From: Mycobacterium sp. 3519A
Lineage (GTDB): Bacteria; Actinomycetota; Actinomycetes; Mycobacteriales; Mycobacteriaceae
NCBI RefSeq assembly: GCF_900240945.1
Contig: NZ_OESG01000014.1
Location: forward strand, 492,923 to 556,922
Reading direction: 5' to 3'
Length of the DNA stretch: 64,000 nt
Shown: in pieces, positions 8,189 to 16,404 of the stretch
Layout of the letters: every line of letters begins with the position of its first letter
Numbering within the stretch: position 1 is the stretch's first letter
The notes under the pieces: model-generated
Databases searched by the model: none
What the model saw: only the letters and a program-made list of their open reading frames with translations
What the model was told of the DNA's origin: nothing
Made by a program: the position numbers and the translations under genes

Positions 8189-9459
8189 TGTTCGCGTCCA
8201 GATGGCACCGTCACGGTCACGACGGTGGGCCCACCCGGTGGGCTGTCGATCTGCAATCGGCCGTCGAGCATCGCCAGCCGGTCGCGCAATCCCGTCAATC
8301 CCGAGCCGGTGCCGATCGTCGCGCCGCCGGAGCCGTTGTCCTCCACACTGATTCGTAGCTCGGCGGGGTCGCCGCTGATTCTCACCGCGGCATGGCTGGC
8401 ACCCGAGTGCCTTGAGACGTTGGCCAGCAGTTCGGCTACGCAGAAATAGGCCATGGTCTCCACACCGATCGACGGCTTCGCGTCGAGGCGGACCGCGACG
8501 TCGACAGGGATGGGGTTGCGAGCCGCCAGCGTCTGCACCGCCTCGCCGAGGCCGAGATCCAGTGCCGGGGGCCGGATTCCGCGGACGAGGTCGCGAAGCT
8601 CGGCGAGGGTGTCCTTGGTGTTGGCGAGGGCGTCGGACACCAGTTCGCGGCCGCGGGTGACGTTGGACGACGCGAAGTGCTCCTCGGCGCGTGCCAGCGC
8701 CATCGCGACGGTGATGAGCCTTGCCTGGGTGCCGTCGTGCAGGTCCCGTTCGACGCGGCGCAGCGTGGTGGCCGCGTCATCGACGACACCCGCACGGGCG
8801 CGCTGCAGTTGACCGACGCGCCGCTCCCGCTCGGTCGGGGCGAGCAGTGCGCGGGCCAGCCCCACGTGTGCACGAGTGAGCCCCAGCATCAACCAGCCCA
8901 ACAGGTAGAGCGCGACAAGGCCGCCGAGGGACAACAGCAGGTATGCGCCGAGCGAATCCACCGGCTCGCCGAGCGTCACGAACGGCTCCCCCATCGCCAA
9001 CCAGGCCACCGGCGAGATCACCAGCGCGCCGGACATCGCAACACCGACGATGACGAGGTATCCGACCGGCGTCATCAGCACCGCCTGTAACGCCAGAAAC
9101 CCGAGGCTGCGCCAGCCGACGGCGTCGGTCAGCGCTGCGGGGATCGTCTGCAAGCGCCCTGCCGGACGCACGAACGGCGGCGGGGCATCGATGTCCACGT
9201 CGAGTAGCCGGGCCAGCGATCGATACAACCGGTTCCACAGCCTGCCGGTCAGCACCACACCGGCCCCCAGGGGGATGCCGATGAGGGTGAGCAGCAGCAG
9301 TCCCGAACCGAGGCCGGCGAAGAACACGAACGCCACGCCTACGATCGCCAGAACGCTGGCCAGGACGAAGTACAAATAGGCCCGCCAGGCAGGCGCACGC
9401 AGGGGCGTCAGCAAGGTCCTGGACCAATCGGACTGGGTCACAACAGCAGTCGTCGTCAC
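8185..9459 (-). CDS. Sensor histidine kinase (HisKA_3 / NarX-DegS-like)
   Basis: 424 residues from GTG 9459; the longer open frame to 9540 has no ribosome site. Residues 25-200 hold about four membrane segments in two pairs, consistent with a DUF4153/DUF1707-like sensor region and no large external domain. The dimerisation/phosphotransfer motif RRVERDLHDGTQARL places the phosphorylated His at residue 241. The ATPase domain follows (ELLANVSRHSGASHAAV as N-box, then EDNGSGGA and GLTGLRDR). It phosphorylates the response regulator encoded immediately downstream. The signal sensed is unknown; an embedded membrane sensor suggests envelope stress or lipid status. Confidence 0.93.
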   Translation of the reverse strand: MTTTAVVTQSDWSRTLLTPLRAPAWRAYLYFVLASVLAIVGVAFVFFAGLGSGLLLLTLIGIPLGAGVVLTGRLWNRLYRSLARLLDVDIDAPPPFVRPAGRLQTIPAALTDAVGWRSLGFLALQAVLMTPVGYLVIVGVAMSGALVISPVAWLAMGEPFVTLGEPVDSLGAYLLLSLGGLVALYLLGWLMLGLTRAHVGLARALLAPTERERRVGQLQRARAGVVDDAATTLRRVERDLHDGTQARLITVAMALARAEEHFASSNVTRGRELVSDALANTKDTLAELRDLVRGIRPPALDLGLGEAVQTLAARNPIPVDVAVRLDAKPSIGVETMAYFCVAELLANVSRHSGASHAAVRISGDPAELRISVEDNGSGGATIGTGSGLTGLRDRLAMLDGRLQIDSPPGGPTVVTVTVPSGREQ

Positions 9460-9552
9460 GTCACCATCGTGGCCCGTCGCCGGGCTGGCACTCCATGGTG
9501 GTGTCAGGCGGATGTTCGGTGGGGCTAGCCACACCTTCACACAAAAATAGGG

Positions 9553-9648
9553 CGGGTTCGGGAGGACATTTGAGGGCGTCTCATTTAATTCTCGCGCGTC
9601 CGGCTTTCACCTCTTACCGGCACTTTGGACTGGTCACTCCCGAACCCG
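9553..9648. repeat. Intergenic 12-bp perfect inverted repeat enclosing 72 bp
   Basis: CGGGTTCGGGAG (9553-9564) and CTCCCGAACCCG (9637-9648) are exact reverse complements in the 243-bp gap between the histidine kinase start and the LLM-enzyme stop. The 96-bp unit has no open frame and no visible target-site duplication. It could be a folded RNA leader/trailer or a miniature element; the sequence does not decide. Confidence 0.45.
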
Positions 9649-9702
9649 TCGTGCGCTCGATCGTACGCTTGTGATTGCGGTCACACCAGAGTCTTTTCGG
9701 CG

Positions 9703-10635
9703 CTATTTGTCCTTCGTCCGCAGCAGCGCGCGGGTGCGCGCACGCCCCTCCGCGGAGGGGTCGAACGTGACGCCCGCGAACTCGTCGACACCCGCGGCGG
9801 CCAGCTCGTCGAGGCGCTTCCCGACGGTGTTCTCGTCGCCGATGATCGCGGCGTCCTCGGGCCCCTGATAGCCCTCGCGGTCGAGCATCGCCCGGTACGA
9901 CGGCAGCTGGCCGTAGATGGCGAACTCCTCGGCCGCCCGCGCCCGCAGACCCTCCACGTCGTCGGTGACGGCCACCGGCAACGACGCCGCGACCCGCACC
10001 GCAGTCTCGGGTCGGCCCGCCTCCGTGGCGGCCTGACGAAGCGTCGGGCCCACATGTTCGGCCAGCGTCTTGGGCCCGGTCATCCACGTCAGCGTGCCCG
10101 CAGTGCGCCGTCCGGCCAGTCGCAGCATCTGCGGGCCGAGCGCGGCGATGTACACCTGCGGCGTCGGCGCACCGGGAATGTGCAGCGCGCCTCGCGTCGT
10201 CCAGAACTCGCCGGTGGCGTCGGCGGCCTGTCCGGCCAGCAGCGGCTGCAGCCCGTCGAGGTATTCGCGCATCTGGCGGACGGGCCTGTCCCAGGACACG
10301 CCCCACATCTGTTCGGTGACCATCCGGTGGCTCATGCCGATGCCCAGCGTGAAGCGCCCGCCCGAGATCATGTTCAAGGTCAGCGCGCGCTGCGCCAGCT
10401 GCGTCGGATGCTGCACCTGGATCGGGATGACGCCGGAGCCGACCTCGATGGTGTCCACCTCGTGCAGTGCGACGGCGAGGAGGGTGGTCAGGTCCGGGTC
10501 GAACGGCAGCTGAGCCATCCACACCCGCCGGAACCCCTCGTCGCGTAGCTGCGCGAGGTTCGTCACCAGGGAATCGACGGGCGGACCGCCGGCGGGGTCG
10601 TTGAGTAATCCGACGAGGGTCAGGCTGATCTGCAT
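9703..10635 (-). CDS. LLM-class F420-dependent oxidoreductase
   Basis: 310 residues from ATG 10635 (MQISLTLVGLLNDP); the open frame to 10659 is less likely. It is a luciferase-like TIM barrel, with conserved segments LRDEGFRRVWMAQ, TIEVGSGVIPIQVQHPTQLA, GRFTLGIGMSH and QVYIAALGPQMLRLAGR. Mycobacterial relatives annotated TIGR03564-like use deazaflavin F420 to oxidise or reduce unknown small molecules. It lies downstream of fadA2 on the same strand, but a hairpin separates them and its own promoter region is short. The substrate is not predictable from sequence. Confidence 0.88.
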   Translation of the reverse strand: MQISLTLVGLLNDPAGGPPVDSLVTNLAQLRDEGFRRVWMAQLPFDPDLTTLLAVALHEVDTIEVGSGVIPIQVQHPTQLAQRALTLNMISGGRFTLGIGMSHRMVTEQMWGVSWDRPVRQMREYLDGLQPLLAGQAADATGEFWTTRGALHIPGAPTPQVYIAALGPQMLRLAGRRTAGTLTWMTGPKTLAEHVGPTLRQAATEAGRPETAVRVAASLPVAVTDDVEGLRARAAEEFAIYGQLPSYRAMLDREGYQGPEDAAIIGDENTVGKRLDELAAAGVDEFAGVTFDPSAEGRARTRALLRTKDK

Positions 10636-10674
10636 GCTGACCATCGAAGCACTCGACACTGAAAATTAAGAGCC

Positions 10675-10714
10675 CCGTATTACCGTCGGGTCGGGGGGTC
10701 AGACGGCAATACGG
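10675..10714 (-). terminator. Hairpin after fadA2 (probable terminator, minus strand)
   Basis: CCGTATTACCGTC (10675-10687) pairs with GACGGCAATACGG (10702-10714) with one A-C mismatch and a 14-nt loop. Read on the minus strand it lies about 60 bp past the fadA2 stop and is followed by GGCTCTTAATTTT, a loose T-rich tail. It could equally be a structured leader of the LLM gene, whose start is 40 bp beyond. Confidence 0.6.
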
Positions 10715-10773
10715 AGCTATGAGGTGTATCGAATGCCCGCTGCGGCCCGTTACAACCCTGCGGAAGTTTTTTC

Positions 10774-12081
10774 CTAGGCTTCCAGAATGGCGGCGACGCC
10801 CTGGCCGCCGGCCGCGCAGATCGAGATGAGGCCGCGGACCGGTTGGCCGGTCTCCTTCTTCTTCTCCGCGAGTTGCTTGGCGAGCTGCGCCACGATCCGC
10901 CCGCCGGTCGCGGCGAACGGGTGCCCCGCGGCCAGCGACGAACCGTTGACGTTGAGCTTCGACCGGTCGATCGAGCCGAGCGCCTTGTCCAAGCCGAGCC
11001 GTTCCTTGCAGTACTCCTCGGACTCCCACGCCTGCAGGTGCGCGAGCACCACCGACGCGAACGCCTCGTGGATCTCGTAGAAGTCGAAATCGCCGAGGCT
11101 CAAGCCGTTTCGGGCCAACAGCCGCGGCACGGCGTAGGTGGGCGCCATCAGCAGACCGTCCTTGCCGTTGACGTAGTCGACCGCCGCGGTCTCGGCGTCG
11201 ACGTAGTACGCCAGCGGCTCGATGCCGTGCTGTGCGGCCCAGTCCGGGGTGGCGAGCAGCGACACCGACGCGCCGTCGGTCAGCGGCGTCGAGTTGCCCG
11301 CCGTCATGGTGGCGTCACCGTTCTTCACGCCGAACACCGGCTTGAGTTTGGCGAGCTTCTCCGGCGACGAGTCCGCGCGCAGGTTGTTGTCCCGGTACAG
11401 CCCGAGGAACGGGGTGACCAGGTCGTCGAAGAATCCGCGGTCGTAGGCGGCGGCCATGTTGCGGTGGCTGGCGGCGGCCAGCTCGTCCTGATCGACGCGC
11501 TTGATGCCCATCTGCTTGGCCGTGATGGCCTGATGCTCGCCCATCGACAGACCGGTGCGCGGTTCGCTGTTGACGGGAATCTGGATGCCCAGTGAGGCGG
11601 GCAGTTTGCCGACCAGCTTGAGCCGCTCGAGGTTGGACTTGGAGCGGCGCAGTCCGAGCATCACGCGGCGCAGGTCGTCACCGAACGCGATGGGCGCGTC
11701 GGAGGCGGTGTCCACGCCACCCGCGGCGGCGACGTCGTAGCGGCCTGCGGCGATGCCGTCGGCGGCGGCGATGGTGGCCTGCAGACCGGTGCCGCAGGCC
11801 TGCTGGATGTCGAACGCGGGCGTGTAGGACGACAGCGAGCTGCCGAGCACGCACTCCCGCATCAGGTTGAAGTCGCGGCTGTGCTTGAGCACCGCACCGC
11901 CGATCACCGCGCCCAGCGTCTCGCCGTCGAGGTTGAAGCGGTCGATCAGTCCGCCCAGCGCCGCGGTGAACATGTCCTGGTTGGAGGCGTTGGCATACGC
12001 GCCGTCCGACCGTGCAAACGGAATCCTGTTGCCGCCGAGGATGGCGACGCGTCGGTGGGTATCACTAGCCATGAGCCCCAT
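10774..12081 (-). CDS. fadA2: Acetyl-CoA acetyltransferase / thiolase FadA2
   Basis: 435 residues. The last beta-oxidation step, or its reverse: thiolytic cleavage of 3-ketoacyl-CoA. Thiolase landmarks are the N-terminal nucleophile Cys in [14 protein letters not shown], the HEAF motif ([11 protein letters not shown]), [14 protein letters not shown] carrying the catalytic His, and [14 protein letters not shown] with the second Cys. ATG 12081 has AAGGG eight bases upstream; ATG 12072 (MASDTHRR) is the alternative. The promoter is shared with divergent fabG4 and contains a TetR-type palindrome at 12095-12110, placing both genes under common control. Order and orientation match Rv0243/Rv0242c. 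Confidence 0.95.
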   Translation of the reverse strand: MGLMASDTHRRVAILGGNRIPFARSDGAYANASNQDMFTAALGGLIDRFNLDGETLGAVIGGAVLKHSRDFNLMRECVLGSSLSSYTPAFDIQQACGTGLQATIAAADGIAAGRYDVAAAGGVDTASDAPIAFGDDLRRVMLGLRRSKSNLERLKLVGKLPASLGIQIPVNSEPRTGLSMGEHQAITAKQMGIKRVDQDELAAASHRNMAAAYDRGFFDDLVTPFLGLYRDNNLRADSSPEKLAKLKPVFGVKNGDATMTAGNSTPLTDGASVSLLATPDWAAQHGIEPLAYYVDAETAAVDYVNGKDGLLMAPTYAVPRLLARNGLSLGDFDFYEIHEAFASVVLAHLQAWESEEYCKERLGLDKALGSIDRSKLNVNGSSLAAGHPFAATGGRIVAQLAKQLAEKKKETGQPVRGLISICAAGGQGVAAILEA

Positions 12082-12094
12082 ACTACGCACCCTT

Positions 12095-12110
12095 CTTACT
12101 CTGGAGTAAG
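12095..12110. promoter_or_regulatory. TetR-type operator in the fadA2/fabG4 divergent promoter
   Basis: A perfect 16-bp palindrome, CTTACTCTGGAGTAAG, sits between divergent starts at 12081 (minus) and 12120 (plus). On the plus strand its left half contains TACTCT (12097-12102), a TANNNT minus-10 match for fabG4 giving a start site about 10 nt before the ATG. The core TTACTC-NN-GAGTAA recurs exactly on the start codon of the TetR gene at 18854. Confidence 0.8.
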
Positions 12111-12119
12111 TTCGTCATC

Positions 12120-13469
12120 ATGGCTACCGATCTGTATTCGCAAATCGTCCACTCGGCGCCCGGATCGTTCCTCGCCAAGCAGCTCGGCATCCCGCAGCCG
12201 GAGACGCTGCGCCGGTACAAGCCCGGCGACCAGCCGCTGACGGGCACCCTGCTGATCGGCGGTGAGGGTCGCGTCGTCGAACCGTTGCGCGTCGCGCTGG
12301 CCGAGGACTACGACGTGGTGTCGGACAACCTCGGCGGCCGCTGGGCCGATTCGTTCGGCGGGCTGGTGTTCGACGCCACCGGCATCACCGACCCCGCCGG
12401 GCTGAAGGCGCTGTACAAGTTCTTCACGCCGCTGCTGCGCAACCTCGGGCCGTCCGGGCGCATCGTCGTGATCGGGACGACGCCCGAGGACGTCGGCGGG
12501 CACGAGCGGGTGGCGCAGCGGGCGCTCGAGGGGTTCACCCGGTCGCTGGCCAAGGAGATGCGGCGCGGCGCCACGGTGAACCTGGTGTACCTGTCGCCGG
12601 AGGCCAAGCCCGCGGCGACGGGGCTGGAGTCGACGGTGCGGTTCATCCTGTCCGGTAAGTCGGCCTACGTCGACGGGCAGGTGTTCCGGGTGGGCGCGGC
12701 CGATTCAGCGCCGCCCGCCAATTGGGACAAGCCGCTGGACGGCAAGGTGGCGATCGTGACGGGTGCGGCGCGTGGCATCGGCGCGACGATCGCGGAGGTC
12801 TTCGCGCGGGACGGGGCGAAGGTGGTGTGCATCGATGTCGAGAGCGCCGCCGATGCTCTCGGTAACACCGCGTCCAAGGTGGGCGGCACGGCGCTGACGC
12901 TGGACGTCACCGCCGAGGATGCCGTCGACAAGATCACTGAGCATCTGCGTGAGGTGCATGACGGTCGCGCCGACATCCTGGTCAACAACGCGGGAATCAC
13001 CCGGGACAAGCTGCTGGCCAACATGGACGAGGCGCGCTGGGATTCGGTGATCGCGGTGAATCTGCTTGCGCCGCTTCGGCTCACCGAAGGGCTGGTGGAG
13101 AACGGAAGCCTCGCCGATGGCGGCAGGGTCGTCGGGCTGTCGTCGATGGCGGGCATCGCGGGCAACCGCGGCCAGACGAACTACGCGGCCACCAAGGCAG
13201 GCATGATCGGGCTGACCGACACGTTGTCCGAGGCGTACGCGTCGAAGGGCATCACTGTCAACGCGGTCGCGCCCGGCTTCATCGAAACGAAGATGACGGA
13301 GGCGATTCCGCTGGCCACCCGTGAGGTGGGCAGGCGCCTCAACTCGCTGTATCAGGGCGGTCAGCCGGTCGACGTTGCCGAGACCATCGCCTACTTCGCG
13401 AGTCCCGCGTCGAATGCCGTGACCGGCAATACGATTCGGGTGTGTGGCCAGGCATGGTTGGGTGCATGA
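12120..13469 (+). CDS. fabG4: High-molecular-weight 3-oxoacyl reductase FabG4
   Basis: 449 residues, the long HMwFabG form. A degenerate N-terminal flavodoxin-like half (1-205) precedes a classical SDR half (210-449). The SDR half has TGAARGIG for cofactor binding, NNAG ([12 protein letters not shown]), catalytic Ser in VVGLSSMAG and YxxxK in [10 protein letters not shown], and PGFIETKM near the end. HMwFabG enzymes use NADH and reduce 3-ketoacyl-CoA/ACP. With htdX, starting 1 bp after its stop, and divergent fadA2, it forms a ketoreductase-dehydratase-thiolase set that could run fatty acid synthesis-like elongation or beta-oxidation. Confidence 0.96.
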   Translation: MATDLYSQIVHSAPGSFLAKQLGIPQPETLRRYKPGDQPLTGTLLIGGEGRVVEPLRVALAEDYDVVSDNLGGRWADSFGGLVFDATGITDPAGLKALYKFFTPLLRNLGPSGRIVVIGTTPEDVGGHERVAQRALEGFTRSLAKEMRRGATVNLVYLSPEAKPAATGLESTVRFILSGKSAYVDGQVFRVGAADSAPPANWDKPLDGKVAIVTGAARGIGATIAEVFARDGAKVVCIDVESAADALGNTASKVGGTALTLDVTAEDAVDKITEHLREVHDGRADILVNNAGITRDKLLANMDEARWDSVIAVNLLAPLRLTEGLVENGSLADGGRVVGLSSMAGIAGNRGQTNYAATKAGMIGLTDTLSEAYASKGITVNAVAPGFIETKMTEAIPLATREVGRRLNSLYQGGQPVDVAETIAYFASPASNAVTGNTIRVCGQAWLGA

Positions 13470-13470
13470 C

Positions 13471-14313
13471 ATGACGCAACCGTCTGGCTTGATGAACCTG
13501 GTGCGCGCGGCGGCAGGTGCGCTGCCGCTGGTGCCGCGCGGCGACACGCTGCCGGAGCGCACGTTGACGGTCGACGAGTTGGGCATCGATGCGGCCAACG
13601 TCGCGGCGTATGCGAACGTGACGGGGTTGCGGTTCGGTGATGCGGTGCCGCTGACCTATCCGTTCGCGTTGACGTTCCCGACGGTGATGGCGCTGGTGAC
13701 CGGGTTCGACTTTCCGTTCGCCGCAATGGGTTCGGTGCACATCGAGAACCACATCACGCAGTACCGGCCGATCCTGGTGACCGATACCATGTCCGCGCAG
13801 GTGCACGCCGAGAATCTTCGTGAGCACCGGCGCGGGCTACTGGTGGACATCGTCACCGATATCAAGGTCGGCAACGAGCAGGCGTGGCATCAGGTGACCA
13901 CATTTCTGCATCAGCAGAAGACGAGCCTGTCCGACGAGCCGAAGCCGCCGCCGCAGAAGCAGCCCAAGCCCGGTCCGCCGAACGCGGTGCTTCGCATCAC
14001 GCCGGGGCAGATCCGGCACTACGCGTCGGTCGGAGGGGATCACAACCCGATCCACACCAACCCGATCGCCGCGAAGCTGTTCGGATTCCCGACGGTGATC
14101 GCGCACGGAATGTTCACCGCTGCAGCGGTTTTGGCGAACATCGAGGGGCAGCTGCCGGATGCGGTGAAGTATTCGGTGCGGTTCGCCAAGCCGGTGGTGC
14201 TGCCCGCACAGGCCGGTCTGCATGTCGACCGCATCTCCGACGGGTGGCAGTTGACGCTGCGCAACCTGAAGAAGGGCGATCCGCACCTGACGGGAACGGT
14301 GACGGCGCTATAG
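13471..14313 (+). CDS. htdX: (3R)-hydroxyacyl-ACP/CoA dehydratase HtdX (MaoC hotdog)
   Basis: 280 residues from ATG 13471, one base past the fabG4 stop; the length equals that recalled for Rv0241c. It is a double-hotdog hydratase 2 enzyme. The signature is in the C-terminal half (YASVGGDHNPIHTN, with catalytic Asp and His, then FPTVIAHGMFTAAAV). It interconverts (3R)-hydroxyacyl and trans-2-enoyl thioesters, the step after FabG4. The operon link to fabG4 is strong (1-bp spacing). Its 3' end overlaps the convergent L,D-transpeptidase gene by 6 bp. Confidence 0.96.
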   Translation: MTQPSGLMNLVRAAAGALPLVPRGDTLPERTLTVDELGIDAANVAAYANVTGLRFGDAVPLTYPFALTFPTVMALVTGFDFPFAAMGSVHIENHITQYRPILVTDTMSAQVHAENLREHRRGLLVDIVTDIKVGNEQAWHQVTTFLHQQKTSLSDEPKPPPQKQPKPGPPNAVLRITPGQIRHYASVGGDHNPIHTNPIAAKLFGFPTVIAHGMFTAAAVLANIEGQLPDAVKYSVRFAKPVVLPAQAGLHVDRISDGWQLTLRNLKKGDPHLTGTVTAL

Positions 14314-14952
14314 CGTCGGGCTTCCGACGCCGATGGTGATGACCGGCGACGCCGACGGGTCGAGCCAGTTCAACACGCTGCGCATGTCGTCGCGGTTGAT
14401 GGCCACGCAACCCCAGGTCGGGCTGCCGTCGGTGACGTGCAAGAAGATTCCGGAGACGCGGCCCGGAATGCGTTGCGGATTCACCGCGATGTTGACCGCG
14501 TAGTCGTAGACAGGTCCGGAGTCGTAGAGGTTCTCGGCGATCGACGAGGGACTGCCGGAGCGGCGCACGTGGGTGTTGTAGCTGGGTGATCGGGCGTCCT
14601 CGTCCCACCAATCCTGTTGGGTGGCTTGGAAGTAGGGCATCTTGGTGCCGGGGTTGGGTTGTCGGCCGAAGGCCTGGTCGAATCTGAACGTCCCGACGGG
14701 CGTGCGATGCACACCGTCGGCAGGAGCGCCGACACCGAGCTCACCGACTTTGGCGGGCACCGGGCCCAGCACCACCTTCCACTGCTGACTGACGCGTTGG
14801 TAGGCGGTCAGAGTTCCCGTGGTGGCGTGTGCCGCTGGCACGCCGACGACGATCCACTGGGCGGGTTGGCCTGCGGGATCCGCTGCCGCGGGCGCGGCAA
14901 GGGGAAGGCTGAGCATTGCCAGTCCCAGCCACAGTGTCTTGGCGAACCTCAC
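14308..14952 (-). CDS. Secreted YkuD-family L,D-transpeptidase-like protein
   Basis: 214 residues from GTG 14952, with a Sec signal peptide (MRFAKTLWLGLAMLSLPLAA, cleavage near AAA-DP). The catalytic signature is at the C terminus: GIFLHVTDGSPTWGCVAIN, with His, Ser, Gly and the nucleophilic Cys of YkuD/ErfK enzymes. Typical roles are 3-3 cross-linking of peptidoglycan or attaching proteins to it. There is no Ig-like domain, unlike LdtMt1/2, so it belongs to the short stand-alone group. Its start overlaps the stop of the small upstream gene as GTGA (14949-14952), implying coupled translation. Confidence 0.88.
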   Translation of the reverse strand: MRFAKTLWLGLAMLSLPLAAPAAADPAGQPAQWIVVGVPAAHATTGTLTAYQRVSQQWKVVLGPVPAKVGELGVGAPADGVHRTPVGTFRFDQAFGRQPNPGTKMPYFQATQQDWWDEDARSPSYNTHVRRSGSPSSIAENLYDSGPVYDYAVNIAVNPQRIPGRVSGIFLHVTDGSPTWGCVAINRDDMRSVLNWLDPSASPVITIGVGSPTL

Positions 14953-15107
14953 AAGGGCGGCATCTTCGCCGATAACCAGTCGTTGATGGCGTCTTGGCCG
15001 ATCTGGTGAGCTTGCACGGCTTGTGATGCCGACCTTGGCTGCCCGGTGCTGTCGAAATGCGACTGCAATACGCTAAGGATCGCGCTGTACAGGTCCTTGT
15101 CGGTCAC
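14949..15107 (-). CDS. Small 52-residue protein coupled to the L,D-transpeptidase gene
   Basis: GTG 15107 is preceded by GAGAGGAAG (minus strand), a good ribosome site. The product starts MTDKDLYSAILSVLQSHF and ends DWLSAKMPPL. It has no signal peptide or membrane segment and is probably helical. The longer open frame running upstream to 15599 passes through the intergenic repeats and looks non-coding. The 4-bp stop/start overlap with the transpeptidase is the best support for it being real. Function unknown; I do not recognise the family. Confidence 0.6.
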   Translation of the reverse strand: MTDKDLYSAILSVLQSHFDSTGQPRSASQAVQAHQIGQDAINDWLSAKMPPL

Positions 15108-15200
15108 TGCTTCCTCTCGTCCGCCAACCAGCTTCCGTCGCATTCTTGCGACGCGACGTGTCACTGAAGGCAAGCTCCGATAACGATTCGACGGCGAGGC

Positions 15201-15334
15201 GAAAGGCACTTGTCGTTTTGCCCACGTACACAGCGACAACGCCGCCGTACCGAACGGGACCTTCCCGAACGCTTCCACCGCACGGCCCGAGGAAAGGCAC
15301 TTGTCATTTTGCCCACGTACACAGCGACAACGCC
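15201..15334 (+). repeat. 43-bp direct repeat, two copies
   Basis: Copies at 15201-15243 and 15292-15334 match at 42 of 43 positions (G to A at 15215/15306), 91 bp apart. Each contains TTGCCCACGTACACAGCGAC, which in reverse orientation closely matches the 3' end of the PfkB gene repeated at 15323-15485. The 345-bp gap 15108-15453 holds these repeats and no convincing gene. Confidence 0.85.
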
Positions 15335-15485
15335 AGGTGTCGGTCAGTTGTCGCTCAGTACGTGGGCATTTCGCCGACCCACCCCCCTGGCCGCGGAAAC
15401 CACACAACCCCAGCCAGAGCGAGCGACAACACCAGCTGTCGGTCAGTTGTCGCTCAGTACGTGGGCATTTCGCCGATCCACCCCC
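15323..15485 (+). repeat. 64-bp direct repeat including the PfkB gene 3' end, two copies with internal hairpins
   Basis: Copies at 15323-15386 and 15422-15485 match at 61 of 64 positions. The second copy carries the last codons and stop (15454) of the PfkB gene; the first repeats them outside the gene. Each copy starts with a hairpin: AGCGACAAC pairs with GTTGTCGCT (10 bp with the flanking G/C in the second copy), overlapping the stop codon. No T-tract follows on the minus strand. Confidence 0.85.
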
Positions 15486-16404
15486 GGGCCGTGGGAGCCG
15501 CAAAGGCGTCCGCGGCCGCCAAGTCGAACTCGCCGTGATCACTACCCAAGCCCTGCGCAACAAGCGCCGCGACCGCGCTACCGAGCACCGCGGCCTCACC
15601 CGGCGTCCTGCCCAAGCTCATGCCGCACACGAAGCCCGCCGAGAACGCGTCCCCGCAGCCCGTCGTGTCCACGGCCTCGACCGCGAACGCCGGAACCTGT
15701 TGCATGCCTTCCCGACTGACCACCAGCACCCCGTCGGCTCCACATGTGACCGCCAACAACCCCACCCCCGCGTCGAGCAGGCGCCGACAACCCTCGTCGA
15801 GGTCCGTGGCACCGGTGAACCCGAGCACCTGATCCTCGTTGGGCAACAGATAGTCGGTGTGCGCCAACGCCCGTGCGATCAGATCGAACGTTCCCATACC
15901 GCCAGGCGCGATCAGATCCAGCGACGTCGTGACCCCATTTTCCTTGGCGTGCTGCAGAACTCGCGCCGCGAAGTCCGAGCCGAGCATTTCCACACCCCCG
16001 AGGTGGACATGGTCTGCCGCTGAGATAGCACCCCAGCCTACGTCGTCCAGACCATAGGTGAGGTTGGCGCCGAGCAGATGCAGCGCCGGTCGTTCGCCGT
16101 TTGGCCGGATCGGCAGCACCGACATCGACGTCGCCACATCCGGTTTGCGCACCACCAGCTGAGTGTCGACACCCGCGCGGGCGAGCAGCGACAGCAGCAG
16201 GTCACCCGCAGGATCCTCGCCGATCGCGCCAGCCGTACTCACCGCCGCACCCAGTTTGGCGAACGTCAAGGCAGTGCCCGCGGCCGTGCCCGCCGCCGTC
16301 ATCCGTATCTGCTCGACCAACGCCGTGTCCTGCCCCGGCGGTATATCCGTGACCGGACGCACCAGCACATCGAGGATGTGCGCCCCCATACAGATGACGT
16401 TCAT
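15454..16404 (-). CDS. PfkB/ribokinase-family carbohydrate kinase
   Basis: 316 residues from ATG 16404 (MNVICMGAHILDVLVRPV). The PfkB signature 2, DTTGCGDAFSAGF, supplies the anion hole and the catalytic Asp; the N-terminal GTAAGTALTFAKLGA corresponds to signature 1. It phosphorylates a sugar or nucleoside with ATP; the substrate is not deducible. The ATG overlaps the ABC transporter stop as ATGA (16401-16404), so it is the last gene of lpqI-tetR-ABC-pfkB. Because LpqI releases amino sugars from the wall, a role in sugar salvage is possible (inference). The gene's last codons are duplicated downstream. Confidence 0.9.
   Translation of the reverse strand: MNVICMGAHILDVLVRPVTDIPPGQDTALVEQIRMTAAGTAAGTALTFAKLGAAVSTAGAIGEDPAGDLLLSLLARAGVDTQLVVRKPDVATSMSVLPIRPNGERPALHLLGANLTYGLDDVGWGAISAADHVHLGGVEMLGSDFAARVLQHAKENGVTTSLDLIAPGGMGTFDLIARALAHTDYLLPNEDQVLGFTGATDLDEGCRRLLDAGVGLLAVTCGADGVLVVSREGMQQVPAFAVEAVDTTGCGDAFSAGFVCGMSLGRTPGEAAVLGSAVAALVAQGLGSDHGEFDLAAADAFAAPTARGWIGEMPTY

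Noticed and set aside
9614..11029. 471-codon minus-strand frame
   Set aside because: Shadow of the LLM and fadA2 genes; Arg/Gly-rich with no domain.
15201..15485. CRISPR-like direct repeats
   Set aside because: Only two copies of each unit, different unit lengths, overlap with a gene 3' end and no cas genes.
14949..15599. 216-codon minus-strand frame through the repeat region
   Set aside because: Only the last 52 codons look coding and have a ribosome site; the upstream part translates the repeats and overlaps the PfkB gene.
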